Part shown: positions 9,374 through 17,361 of the stretch, piece by piece
How the letters are laid out: every line of letters begins with the position of its first letter
Numbering within the stretch: position 1 is the first letter of the stretch
Source of the DNA: an uncultured Reyranella sp.
GTDB lineage: Bacteria; Pseudomonadota; Alphaproteobacteria; Reyranellales; Reyranellaceae
NCBI RefSeq assembly: GCF_945957355.1
Contig: NZ_CAMFKM010000016.1
Span: forward strand, 54,420 to 118,419
DNA length: 64,000 bases
Direction of reading: 5' to 3'
Notes under the pieces: generated by a model
What the model was told of the DNA's origin: nothing
What the model saw: only the letters and a program-made list of their open reading frames with translations
Databases searched by the model: none
Position numbers and translations under genes: made by a program

Positions 9374-9727
9374 ATGAGCCTCTACCAGGTGCAGAAGCTG
9401 ATCTATCAGCTGAACCGCGATCCTCGCACGCGCCAGCGCTATGCGGATGAGCGCGATACCGTGCTCGCTGACTACGATCTCACGCACGAAGAGATCGGCG
9501 CGCTGCAGAGGCCCGATATCGGGCTTCTCTACGTGTTGGGCGTAAACGGCCAGCTGCTGATGCACTTCGCGGCACTGCACCGCATCGAGTGGACCGACTA
9601 TCTCGAACGGATGCGGGAGGGGCTGCGGCAGCACGGACCTGTGCGCGAGGGCGTCTACGCCGTGACCGGATACGAAGGCGTCGAAGCGCACGAGGCCCGC
9701 CTCAGGGCAGAACGGGAGACTCGCTGA
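9374..9727 (+). CDS. LigA-like alpha (small) subunit of extradiol ring-cleavage dioxygenase
   Basis: 117 residues. An ATG at 9374 with GGAG six bases upstream is preferred over an in-frame GTG at 9362. The sequence is mostly helical (QKLIYQLNRDPRTRQRYADER, then a segment with LGVNGQLLMH), as expected for the LigA alpha subunit of protocatechuate 4,5-dioxygenase, which caps the active site of the beta subunit. Its stop overlaps the next start by one base (TGATG), so alpha and beta should be made together. The substrate may be protocatechuate, gallate or another catechol. Confidence 0.85.
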   Translation: MSLYQVQKLIYQLNRDPRTRQRYADERDTVLADYDLTHEEIGALQRPDIGLLYVLGVNGQLLMHFAALHRIEWTDYLERMREGLRQHGPVREGVYAVTGYEGVEAHEARLRAERETR

Positions 9728-10554
9728 TGCCTTTGGTCTATTGCGGCGCCTGCAGCCACGCCCCCGGCATGACCGGCCGCGCCGAGCGCGCCGACACCCA
9801 GACACGGCAGGCGCTGGAGGGCGCGTTCCGCCGCATGGGCGACGATATACGCGCCACCAGGCCCGATGCGCTGGTGGTGATCGCGGCCGAGCACTTTGCC
9901 AACTTCTTCATGAACAACATGCCGGCCTTCGCCATCGGTATGGCCGACAGTTACGAGGGGCCGATCGAGGATGAAGCCTTCCTGCGCATCAGGCGCACGA
10001 CCGTGCCCGGCAACAAGGCCCTGTCGCGCCGGCTGATCGAGAAGGTGATGCAGACGGTCGACGTGGCCTATGCCGAGGAATGGAAGTTCGACCACGGCAT
10101 CTCGGTCCCGCTGCACTTCCTCACCCCCGACTACGACCTGCCGATCGTGCCGGCCAACATCAACTGTCAGGGTCCGCCGCTCGCCCCGCTCGCGCGGGCC
10201 TGGGCCTTCGGCGAGGCGCTGCGAAATGCGGCCGACTCCGTGCCCGAGCGCATTGCCCTGATCGGCACCGGCGGCCTCTCGCATTGGCCGGCCACGCCCG
10301 ACTCTGGAAAGATCAACCAGGAATGGGACCGCGAATTCCTGCGCCGCTGGTCGGCAAACGACCGCGAGGCGCTGCTCTCCTATACCGATGCGGAGACCTA
10401 TCGGGAGGCCGGGCAGGGCGGTTTCGAGATCAGGACGTTCATTGCGGCTGCCGCCGCTGCAAAGGGGGCGAGAGGAACGATCGATTTCTGCGAGCCGGTC
10501 CCGATCTTCGCGGTGAGCTGCACGCTCGCCAGCTTCAAATTGCCCGGTATCTGA
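9727..10554 (+). CDS. LigB-type catalytic beta subunit of class III extradiol dioxygenase
   Basis: 275 residues. The Fe(II) ligands expected for the LigB family can be placed at His11 (SHAPG), His56 (AAEHFANF) and Glu234 (GGFEIRTF), with His186 (TGGLSHWP) as the probable acid-base residue and His123 (FDHG) nearby. The enzyme should open catecholic rings next to one hydroxyl using O2. It is coupled to the preceding LigA-like subunit by TGATG, so the pair looks like an intact two-subunit enzyme. No hydratase or aldolase genes of the protocatechuate 4,5-cleavage pathway are seen nearby, so the ring substrate is uncertain. Confidence 0.88.
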   Translation: MPLVYCGACSHAPGMTGRAERADTQTRQALEGAFRRMGDDIRATRPDALVVIAAEHFANFFMNNMPAFAIGMADSYEGPIEDEAFLRIRRTTVPGNKALSRRLIEKVMQTVDVAYAEEWKFDHGISVPLHFLTPDYDLPIVPANINCQGPPLAPLARAWAFGEALRNAADSVPERIALIGTGGLSHWPATPDSGKINQEWDREFLRRWSANDREALLSYTDAETYREAGQGGFEIRTFIAAAAAAKGARGTIDFCEPVPIFAVSCTLASFKLPGI

Positions 10555-10563
10555 CCCGAACGG

Positions 10564-11304
10564 CTACGGCTTCTTCTTGAACGTCACGACCAGCACGTCG
10601 CGATAGGCGGGCTGCGCCGGGTTTTCCGGCTCGACCGGGGTCACGCCGTGATAGCAGCGGGAATCGTCGACGAGCGCGGCGTCGAGCGGGTCGGTGAGGG
10701 TGAAGCTGCCCAGCGCGCGCTTGTCGAGGTCGTGCACCGTGGTGGTGCCGCTGGCGATGTTGCGGCGGTTGATCAACAGCACCAGCACATAGTCGACGCC
10801 GTCTCGGTGCATGCCCTCGGGCGTCGGCTTGCCGGCCTCGCCAGTCTTGGCCTCGATGCGGAACTGGTGGACCTCGATGTGCCATTTCTTCGCCTCGGGT
10901 ACGAGGCGACCGAACAGGGCACGGCAATATTCGAGGATGGTGCGCATCGAGGCGCCGCTGCCGATCTCCTCGGTCACCGGCTTGAACCAGCGCTCGATGC
11001 CGCCGTTCAGGGTATTGTAGTCTAGGGTCTGGTAATGCGCCTGGTGAGGGGCGCGCACGATGGCACCCTGGCGCTCCGCCGCGTAGACGCCGAAGCGGCG
11101 CTTCCGGTAGCGGCCGCCATCGCCCATGTAGGTATCGACTTCGAGATCGTTCCAGCTCTCGGCGAAGGCCGGCCAGTCGGCCAGCGACCCGAAGCGGGCG
11201 AGGGCCGTCCGCATGTCGGAGGCTTCCACGAAGGCATAACCCGCCCGCTCGACGGCGGCGCGGATGCCTGATGCGTTCTGCAGGCCGGTACCGATCTCAC
11301 TCAT
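10564..11304 (-). CDS. 2-oxoglutarate/Fe(II)-dependent dioxygenase (2OG-Fe_dioxy type)
   Basis: 246 residues. The C-terminal half has a double-stranded beta-helix pattern with the iron-binding facial triad HRD at His166/Asp168 and the distal His219 (CYHGVTPV). Arg235 (YRDVLVV) is the probable 2-oxoglutarate carboxylate ligand. The architecture resembles the family that includes bacterial free-amino-acid hydroxylases such as L-isoleucine dioxygenase. It converges with the LigA/LigB genes with a 9 bp gap, so it is a separate transcription unit. Amino-acid hydroxylation is a family-based guess and the true substrate is unknown. Confidence 0.85.
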   Translation of the reverse strand: MSEIGTGLQNASGIRAAVERAGYAFVEASDMRTALARFGSLADWPAFAESWNDLEVDTYMGDGGRYRKRRFGVYAAERQGAIVRAPHQAHYQTLDYNTLNGGIERWFKPVTEEIGSGASMRTILEYCRALFGRLVPEAKKWHIEVHQFRIEAKTGEAGKPTPEGMHRDGVDYVLVLLINRRNIASGTTTVHDLDKRALGSFTLTDPLDAALVDDSRCYHGVTPVEPENPAQPAYRDVLVVTFKKKP

Positions 11305-11431
11305 GTTGGTTACCTTAGCATTACGGTGCCATCATTCCGCATCTGAGGCGCATGAAGGTTTCTAGGGATTGGCGCAGCGCTTCCAGATAGCCGCCCGCGC
11401 GGGGTAGGGGCGCCGACAGGGAGATCGACTG

Positions 11432-12316
11432 ATGCCTTATGCGACGACGGATGACGGCGTGAAGCTCTACTTCGAGGAGACGGGAGCGGGCGCGCCGATC
11501 GTGTTCGTGCACGAGTTCGCCGCCGACCACCGCTCGTGGGAAATGCAGATGCGCCACTTCGGGCAACGCTATCGCTGCATCACCTACGGCGCGCGCGGCT
11601 ATCCGCCGTCTGACGTGCCGGAGAAGCCCGAGAGCTACAGCCAGAACCGCGCGACCGACGACATCCTGACGGTGATGGATCACCTCAAGATCGACAAGGC
11701 GCATGTTGTCGGGCTGTCGATGGGCGGTTTCGCCAGCCTGCATTTCGGCTTCCGCCATCCGACGCGGGCACGCTCGCTGGTCGTCGCCGGCGTCGGCTAC
11801 GGTGCGGAGAAGCACGAGACGGCGAAGTTCAAGGCCGAGGTCGGCATCGTCGCCCACTCTCTGAAGGAAGAGGGCATGGCGGCCTTTGCGGAGAAGTATG
11901 CCTACGGTCCGACCCGCGTTCAGTTCGAGAACAAGGACCCGCGCGGCTTCGCCGAGTTCAAGGCGGCGCTGGCCGAGCATTCGGCACTGGGGTCGGCCAA
12001 CACCCAGCTCGGGTGCCAGGGCGAGCGGCCCTCGCTCTACGATCTGGTCGACAAGATGCGGTCGATGACGGTGCCGATTCTGGTGCTGACCGGCGACGAG
12101 GATTGGCCCTGCCTCGCTCCCTCGATGCTGATGAAGCGCGAGATCCCGACCGCGGCGCTGGCGGTGATGCCGAACTGCGGCCACACGATCAACCTCGAGG
12201 ATCCCGACCAGTTCAACCGCATCGTCGGTGACTTCATCGTCCGGGTCGAAGCGGGCCGCTGGCCCAAGCGCGACCCGCGCGCGATCTCGGGGTCGATCAC
12301 GGGGATGAAGAGATAG
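11432..12316 (+). CDS. Alpha/beta hydrolase
   Basis: 294 residues with RBS GGGAG before the ATG. Features of the alpha/beta-hydrolase fold are the oxyanion segment IVFVHEFAAD, the nucleophile elbow GLSMGG (Ser96), an acidic residue in LTGDEDWP and the catalytic His in NCGHTINLED. The HEF in place of the more usual HGF is a minor variation. Family members include esterases, lactonases and C-C bond hydrolases such as those cleaving ring-fission products. The nearby extradiol dioxygenase would fit the last, but the gene is separated from it by a minus-strand gene. Confidence 0.88.
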   Translation: MPYATTDDGVKLYFEETGAGAPIVFVHEFAADHRSWEMQMRHFGQRYRCITYGARGYPPSDVPEKPESYSQNRATDDILTVMDHLKIDKAHVVGLSMGGFASLHFGFRHPTRARSLVVAGVGYGAEKHETAKFKAEVGIVAHSLKEEGMAAFAEKYAYGPTRVQFENKDPRGFAEFKAALAEHSALGSANTQLGCQGERPSLYDLVDKMRSMTVPILVLTGDEDWPCLAPSMLMKREIPTAALAVMPNCGHTINLEDPDQFNRIVGDFIVRVEAGRWPKRDPRAISGSITGMKR

Positions 12317-12330
12317 TTCATACCTTAGTG

Positions 12331-12354
12331 GAGGGGCGCGGGCTCTCGCGCCTC
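12331..12354. terminator. Possible hairpin between convergent genes
   Basis: GAGGGGCGCG faces CGCGCCTC across a GGCTCT loop, giving an imperfect stem with one extra G. It lies between the ends of the hydrolase (plus) and an SDR (minus). There is no T-run, so it is only a candidate bidirectional terminator. Confidence 0.35.
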
Positions 12355-12391
12355 TGAAGGCGCTGCCGCCCGCCGGCGCGTGTGAACGCGC

Positions 12392-13150
12392 CTACGCCGT
12401 CAGCCCGCCATCGCACACGAACTCCGACCCCGTCGAAAAGGTCGACTCATCCGACAGCAGGAAGAGGATCATGTACGCTACCTCGTCGGCCTGGCCGAGG
12501 CGGCCGAGCGGGTGGAGCTCTTCCAACGCCTGGCGGCCGCTCATGTTGCCGACGGTGGTGTCGAGCCGGGGCGCGATCATCGGTGTGTCGATGTAGCCAG
12601 GGTGCACGGAGTTGCAGCGGATATTGTACTTCTGCTGCGCACAGTGCAGCGCCACGTTCTTGGTGAGAGTGCGCACCGCGCCCTTCGAGGCGCAGTAGGC
12701 CATGGCGTAGGACGAGCCACGCAGGCCCAGCACCGAGGAGATGTTGACGATCGAGCCGCCGCCCGATTCCTTCATCGCCGGGATAGCATGCTTGCAGCCG
12801 AGGAACGTGCCCAGCGAGTTGATGTCGTTGACCCTGCGATATTCCGCCAGGGTGCAGTCCTCGATCGAGTTGCGCACGCCGACGCCGGCCGCGTTCAGCA
12901 GCCCGTGCAGCGCGCCGAACGTCTCGACGGTGGCGGTGACGGCGGCCTGCCAGCTCTCCTCCTGAACGACGTCGAGCGGCACGAAATGCGCTGCGTCACC
13001 GAGTTCTGCTGCCAGGGCGCGGCCCTTGGCTTCATCGCGGTCGGCCAGTACGGCCTTGCCGCCCTCGCGCACGATCATGCGGGCCGTCGCCGCACCGATG
13101 CCCGACGCGCCGCCGCTCAGCAGGACGACCTTGTTCTCAAGACGGGGCAA
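12392..13150 (-). CDS. SDR family oxidoreductase, paralogue of its upstream neighbour
   Basis: 252 residues. The start is TTG at 13150, supported by AGGAGG seven bases upstream and by the PRLENKVVLLSGGASGIG start typical of SDRs. The motifs are GGASGIG, NAAG (LLNAAGVGV) and the active-site Tyr/Lys in YCASK. It ends with EFVCDGGLTA, the usual SDR C-terminus. It overlaps the upstream SDR by 14 bp and the two share segments such as KYnIRCNSVHPG, so this is a tandem duplication with divergence. It is likely an alcohol or steroid-type dehydrogenase; the substrate is unknown. Confidence 0.88.
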   Translation of the reverse strand: MPRLENKVVLLSGGASGIGAATARMIVREGGKAVLADRDEAKGRALAAELGDAAHFVPLDVVQEESWQAAVTATVETFGALHGLLNAAGVGVRNSIEDCTLAEYRRVNDINSLGTFLGCKHAIPAMKESGGGSIVNISSVLGLRGSSYAMAYCASKGAVRTLTKNVALHCAQQKYNIRCNSVHPGYIDTPMIAPRLDTTVGNMSGRQALEELHPLGRLGQADEVAYMILFLLSDESTFSTGSEFVCDGGLTA

Positions 13151-13931
13151 GGAGGGACCTCCTCATGAGTCCGGCGGTGACGCCGCCGTCGGAGGTGAAC
13201 TCCGCGCCGGTGACGAAGGAGGAGCGGTCCGAGGCAAGCCACAGGACGAGCTCGCCCAGGTCCTGCGGTTCGGCCATGCGGCCGATCGGATGGCGGGCGC
13301 CCAGGAAGGCCTTGCCCTGCTCGCGGCCGACCGCCTGCCAGAGCGGGTTGAAGATCGCCGTGTCGACGCCGCCTGGATGAACGGAATTGCAGCGGATCCC
13401 GTATTTCTGTTCGGCGCAGTAGAGGGCCACACTCTTGCTCAACAGCCGCACCGCGCCCTTGCTGGCGGTATAGGCGGTGGGGCCGGCGCCGCCGACCAGG
13501 CCGGCGATCGAGGAGATATTGACGATCGAGCCCGAGGGTTCGGTCTTGCCCGCACCGAGATGCTTCATGCCCTGGATGGCGTACTTGCAACCGAGGAATA
13601 CGCCTTCGGAATTGATCGCCTGCACTCGCTGCCAGTTCTCGACGGTCGTGGTCTCCGGATTGCCGGGGCCGCCGGAGATCCCGGCATTGTTGACCAAGAT
13701 GTCGAGCCGACCTTCGCGCTCGAGGATATCGGCCAGCAGGGACTGCCAGGACTCCTCCGATGCAACGTCGTGCGTCACGAAACGGCCGGCCTGCGTCTCT
13801 TTCGAACCCTCGGCCAGGTCGGCCACGATCACGACCGCACCCGCCGCGGCGAGCAAGGCGGCCGAGGCGGCGCCGATACCCGAACCGCCGCCTGTGACGA
13901 CCGCCACTCTCCCGGAAAGTTCATCACTCAT
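13137..13931 (-). CDS. SDR family oxidoreductase
   Basis: 264 residues, ATG at 13931. It is a classical SDR with GGGSGIG, LVNNAGISGG and YTASK motifs, ending EFTSDGGVTAGL. It is first in a two-gene operon with the SDR that follows, overlapping it by 14 bp. The pair are similar through the catalytic region (KYGIRCNSVHPGGVDT here against KYNIRCNSVHPGYIDT downstream). Such tandem SDRs often act on related substrates or successive steps. No other pathway gene is joined to them. Confidence 0.9.
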   Translation of the reverse strand: MSDELSGRVAVVTGGGSGIGAASAALLAAAGAVVIVADLAEGSKETQAGRFVTHDVASEESWQSLLADILEREGRLDILVNNAGISGGPGNPETTTVENWQRVQAINSEGVFLGCKYAIQGMKHLGAGKTEPSGSIVNISSIAGLVGGAGPTAYTASKGAVRLLSKSVALYCAEQKYGIRCNSVHPGGVDTAIFNPLWQAVGREQGKAFLGARHPIGRMAEPQDLGELVLWLASDRSSFVTGAEFTSDGGVTAGLMRRSLLAPS

Positions 13932-13990
13932 ATCGACGCGACCATAGCGGCTAAACGCGCGGTGCGTTAGCGTGTCGTCGGGAGGTTTTC

Positions 13991-14308
13991 ATGGCGAAGT
14001 TGACGCATGTTCTCGGGTTGATGACTGCGCCGCTTGTCGTGGCGGCGTGCACACAGACTGCAGGCGGTCCGCCGCCGGGCATGACGGCCGCGCAGGGCGC
14101 GGCCTATTGCGCGAAGCTCACGACGGTCTACAGCGAGTATGTCGCCGGCCTCGCCACGTCGATGGGCGGCGTGGGCAGGGGCGGCGGCCAGTCCGACATC
14201 GACGCACGTGTCGCGGTGGCCCAGTGCCAGGACGGCAATACCGCCGCGGGCATTCCCGTGCTGCAGCGGGAGCTGCGCAACAACAAGGTCGAGGTGCCGC
14301 CGCCGTGA
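13991..14308 (+). CDS. Small lipoprotein with two conserved cysteines, copy 1
   Basis: 105 residues, ATG preceded by GGGAGG. A lipoprotein signal ends at VVAAC (Cys20). The mature part is TQTAGGPPPGMTAAQGAAYC followed by a glycine-rich centre and VAVAQCQDG, then a RELRNNKVEVPPP tail. Besides the lipidated Cys there are two cysteines, one in AAYC and one in AQC, which could form a disulfide. I do not recognise a named family. A paralogue follows 14 bp downstream, so the two probably share a transcript and arose by tandem duplication. Confidence 0.8.
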   Translation: MAKLTHVLGLMTAPLVVAACTQTAGGPPPGMTAAQGAAYCAKLTTVYSEYVAGLATSMGGVGRGGGQSDIDARVAVAQCQDGNTAAGIPVLQRELRNNKVEVPPP

Positions 14309-14322
14309 GGACTCTCTTGCAC

Positions 14323-14628
14323 ATGACACGATTCGTTGGCCTTGCGGCGGTGCCGCTGCTCGCGGCAGCCTGCACCCAGACGGCGAGCGGTCCGCCCCCA
14401 GGGATGACGGCGGCCCAGGCCGCCGCCTATTGCAGCAAGCTCAGCTGGGCTTATGGCGAGTATGTCGCGAGCGGCATGGGAGACAGCGCCGGCGACAACG
14501 ACGACACCGACGCCGACATCAATGCACGCCTGGCGATCGCCCAGTGCCATGAGGGCCAGACTGGCGCCGCGATCCCGGTGTTGCAGCAGGAACTCCGCCG
14601 CAACAAGGTGCCGGTGCCCCCGGTCTGA
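14323..14628 (+). CDS. Small lipoprotein with two conserved cysteines, copy 2
   Basis: 101 residues from ATG 14323; a TTG at 14317 with GAGG better placed is a possible alternative start. Lipobox LAAAC (Cys17). It matches copy 1 nearly throughout: TQTASGPPPGMTAAQ, AAYCSKL, IAQCHEG and LRRNKVPVPPV. The centre differs: copy 1 has a glycine-rich loop, whereas copy 2 has an acidic loop, SAGDNDDTDAD. The function is unknown. The acidic loop could bind divalent cations, but that is speculation. Confidence 0.78.
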   Translation: MTRFVGLAAVPLLAAACTQTASGPPPGMTAAQAAAYCSKLSWAYGEYVASGMGDSAGDNDDTDADINARLAIAQCHEGQTGAAIPVLQQELRRNKVPVPPV

Positions 14629-14652
14629 CACGCGGCGGCGGCTCAAGAAAAG

Positions 14653-14682
14653 AAAACCCGGACGGGCGACCGTCCGGGTTTT
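14653..14682. terminator. Bidirectional rho-independent terminator
   Basis: A perfect 12 bp stem, AAAACCCGGACG with CGTCCGGGTTTT, closes a 6-base loop, GGCGAC. The A-run on the left and T-run on the right let it serve both the lipoprotein gene on the plus strand and the binding-protein gene ending at 14705 on the minus strand. Confidence 0.85.
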
Positions 14683-14704
14683 GCATCTGTGGCAGGAGCC
14701 GGGG

Positions 14705-15901
14705 CTAGAAGCCCAGGCCTTCCTTGATGACGACCCAGCGGCCGTTCTTGACCTGCTGCACCTGCGTGATGGTGTTCGCGAGATGGTTGGTCTTGGAGAA
14801 CTTGCTCGGCGGCGAGCTGAAGATGTCGAGGTACGGGTTTCCCGACTCGAGCGCGTCGAGCATCTTCTGGCCCGTAAGGTCCTTGCCCGCCAGCTTGGCA
14901 TAGTGCGCGAACGTCATGACGGCGTTATAGCCGATGACGGACTGCGTGTTCGCGTCGGTCCCGAACATCTTCTTGTATGCCTCGACCCAGTCCTTGACCT
15001 TGCCCTTGGCGGTGTCGGCATAGGGGGTCTCGAAGGCGCCGGCGGCATAGAAGCCCTCGACCACGTCCTTGCCGAGCGTGATCGTGTCGGGAATGTTGGT
15101 CGGCGTCGCGCCGAGGAAGGTGACGTCCCAGCCGAGCTTCTTCGCTTCGGCGATGGCGCCGATCGTCTCGCGCAGGATGGTGCCCAGCACGACGAGGTCG
15201 CAGCCGTCGGCCTTCATCTTGGCGATCTGGGCGCTGAAATCGGACGCGCCGCGCTTGTAGGTGGTGATCGAGGCGGGCTTCAGCTTCATGGCGTCGAGCT
15301 GCTGGGTGAAGCCGTCGAGCACGTTCTTGCCGTATTCGTCGTCCTGGTACATCAGGCAGGGCTTGGTCGGCTTCTTCCACTCGACCATGTACTTCACTGC
15401 CGCGCGGGTACTTTCCACATAGGGCAGGAGGTTGCTGAACTTCAGCCGCTCCTGAGGTTTGCCGGCGTCGAACTTGTAGGTGAATTCGGCCGCTGTCAGC
15501 GGGAAGAGCTGCAGCACGCCCGCGTCGAACAGGATGTCCTGCGCGGCGATCACCGGCGCTGAGCCCATGCCGCCGATCATGGCGAACACCTTGTCCTTCT
15601 CGATCATCTTCTGGCTGGCGAGCACGGCCTTCTTCGGGTCGTAGGCGCTGTCCTCGATGATCAGCTTCAGCTTGCGGCCGTTGATCCCGCCCGCCGCGTT
15701 GATTTCCTCGACGGCGAGCTTCATGCCGTTGGCGACGGGAACGCCCCAGGTCTTGATGGGGCCGGAGAGATCCTGATGCGTGCCGATGACGATCTCTGTC
15801 GGCGTGATGCCCTGGTTGGTGACCTTGGTCTGCGCGAGAGCCGGCATGGCCGCCAGCGTCGTCGTGCAGGCAAGCGTCACCGCGAATGCCTTGAGATGCA
15901 T
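14705..15901 (-). CDS. Branched-chain-amino-acid-type ABC transporter substrate-binding protein, copy 1
   Basis: 398 residues, RBS GGAGGAAACG. A signal peptide ending near LAAMPALAQ precedes a periplasmic-binding type 1 (LivK/Peripla_BP_6) fold. The GTHQDLSGPI segment and GGINGRKLKLI are family marks. It is last in the minus-strand liv locus but separated from the second binding protein by a 197 bp gap holding a terminator, so it probably has its own promoter as well. It is closely similar to the protein encoded at 16099-17301 (shared KVTNQGITPTEIV start of the mature domain and GASDFSAQIAKMKADGCDL-like core). The nearby CoA ligase suggests that the ligand is a carboxylic acid rather than an amino acid. 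Confidence 0.9.
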   Translation of the reverse strand: MHLKAFAVTLACTTTLAAMPALAQTKVTNQGITPTEIVIGTHQDLSGPIKTWGVPVANGMKLAVEEINAAGGINGRKLKLIIEDSAYDPKKAVLASQKMIEKDKVFAMIGGMGSAPVIAAQDILFDAGVLQLFPLTAAEFTYKFDAGKPQERLKFSNLLPYVESTRAAVKYMVEWKKPTKPCLMYQDDEYGKNVLDGFTQQLDAMKLKPASITTYKRGASDFSAQIAKMKADGCDLVVLGTILRETIGAIAEAKKLGWDVTFLGATPTNIPDTITLGKDVVEGFYAAGAFETPYADTAKGKVKDWVEAYKKMFGTDANTQSVIGYNAVMTFAHYAKLAGKDLTGQKMLDALESGNPYLDIFSSPPSKFSKTNHLANTITQVQQVKNGRWVVIKEGLGF

Positions 15902-16011
15902 TGTCCGTTTCCTCCACTGCTGCGCTCTTTGTTCCTCAGGCGGGCGGCGCGCACGACCCGCTCCGTCGTCGCTTTGCGCGACTTGTGCGGAATTAGATCA
16001 GTTTCGCGGCA

Positions 16012-16019
16012 ATTATGCA
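16012..16019 (-). promoter_or_regulatory. Possible extended -10 element before binding-protein copy 1
   Basis: On the minus strand this reads TGCATAAT, close to an extended -10. It is downstream of the terminator of the preceding gene and about 110 bp before the start codon at 15901. No good -35 was found, so it is a weak call. Confidence 0.25.
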
Positions 16020-16053
16020 CGGCGAAACGAAGGATTCCGGCAGGCAAAAGAAA

Positions 16054-16076
16054 AGGCCCGGGGGGCGCCCGGGCCT
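16054..16076 (-). terminator. Rho-independent terminator after binding-protein copy 2
   Basis: AGGCCCGGG pairs with CCCGGGCCT across a 5-base loop. On the minus strand the stem is followed by TTTTCTTTT. It lies 23 bases after the stop of the second binding-protein gene and would separate its transcript from copy 1. Confidence 0.8.
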
Positions 16077-16098
16077 GATCCGACGAGAAGGAAGGGAG

Positions 16099-17301
16099 TC
16101 AGTTCTTGAGGTCGCGCTTCAGGACGACCCAGCGCCCGTCCTTGACCTGCTGCAGAAGGTAGACCGTGGCCGAGAGATGCTCGGTCGGCGAGAACTTCAC
16201 CGGCGGCGAGTTGAAGATGTCCTGGAATACGTCACCCGACTCCATGGCCGCCAGGAACTTGGCGCCAGTCAGGTCCTTGCCCGCCAGCTTGGCGTAGTGG
16301 GCGAAGGTCATGACCTCATTGTAGCCCAGCGCCGACTGGGTGTTCGGCTCCATGTTGTAGAGCTTGTAATAGGCCTCCGCCCATTCCTTGGCCTTGCCGG
16401 TCGAGGTGTCCCGATAGGGGATTTCCATGCCACCCACGGCATAGAAGCCTTCGGTCACGTCCTTGCCGAGCGCGGGGACCTCGACCACGTTGGCCGCGGT
16501 GCTGCCGAAATAGATCGGCGCGAAGCCGATCTTGCGGCCCTCTGCCATGACGCCGACGGTCTCGCGAACGATGGTGCCGAGCACGACGAGGTCGCAGCCG
16601 TCCGACTTCATCTTCGCGACTTGCGAGGAGAAGTCCGAGGCACCGCGCTTGTAGCTGGTGACCGAGGCAGCGGTCAGCTTGGCGTCCTTGACGGCCTGAT
16701 TGAAGCCATCGAGCACGTTCTTGCCGAACTCATCGTCTTGGTAGATCACGCAGGGCTTCTTGCTGCCCTTCTCCTGCATCAGGTGGCGGGCGCCGGCGCG
16801 CACGCTCTCGGTGTAGGGCGGCACGTTGTTGAACTTCAGCCGGTCCTGCGGGTTCTTAGGGTCCATCTTGTAGGTGAACTCGGCCGAGGTGACCGGGAAC
16901 AGCTGCGGGATGCCGGCCTCGAGCAGGATGTCCTGCGCGGCCAGCACGGTGGGCGAGCCCAGCGGCGCCAGCATGGCGAAGATCTTGTCCTTCTCGACCA
17001 GCTTCTGCGTCGCGAGGACGGCGCGCTTGGGATCGTAGCCCACGTCCTCGACGATTAGCTTCAGCTTGCGGCCGTTGATGCCGCCCGCCGCATTGACCTC
17101 GTCGACGGCCATCTTCATGCCGTTGGTGACGGGCACGCCCCACGACTTGATCGGGCCCGAAAGATCCTGGTGCGTGCCCAGGACGATCTCGGTGGGCGTG
17201 ATGCCCTGGTTGGTGACCTTGGTCTGCTGCGCCAGCACGGGCAGCGCGGCGAGGCTCAACACACCGCCCAACAAGGCGGCCTTTACGCCAAACGTACGCA
17301 T
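16099..17301 (-). CDS. Branched-chain-amino-acid-type ABC transporter substrate-binding protein, copy 2
   Basis: 400 residues from ATG 17301; a GTG one codon upstream is equally well spaced from GGAGGAAT. The signal peptide ends near LAALPVLAQQ. The type 1 periplasmic-binding fold shows GTHQDLSGPIKSWG and GGINGRKLKLIVED. It is the closer of two paralogous receptors to the transporter genes, 60 bp downstream of the acyl-CoA synthetase on the same strand. Two receptors for one LivFGMH core would allow uptake of two related ligands. Confidence 0.9.
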   Translation of the reverse strand: MRTFGVKAALLGGVLSLAALPVLAQQTKVTNQGITPTEIVLGTHQDLSGPIKSWGVPVTNGMKMAVDEVNAAGGINGRKLKLIVEDVGYDPKRAVLATQKLVEKDKIFAMLAPLGSPTVLAAQDILLEAGIPQLFPVTSAEFTYKMDPKNPQDRLKFNNVPPYTESVRAGARHLMQEKGSKKPCVIYQDDEFGKNVLDGFNQAVKDAKLTAASVTSYKRGASDFSSQVAKMKSDGCDLVVLGTIVRETVGVMAEGRKIGFAPIYFGSTAANVVEVPALGKDVTEGFYAVGGMEIPYRDTSTGKAKEWAEAYYKLYNMEPNTQSALGYNEVMTFAHYAKLAGKDLTGAKFLAAMESGDVFQDIFNSPPVKFSPTEHLSATVYLLQQVKDGRWVVLKRDLKN

Positions 17302-17361
17302 CACTTCGATTCCTCCACTAGGTTTACTCGTTCCCCGTTTCTTGACCGCGAGCCACCCCGC

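Noticed and set aside
12331..12354. Riboswitch or CRISPR-like repeat
   Set aside because: It is a single imperfect inverted repeat between convergent genes with no repeat array.
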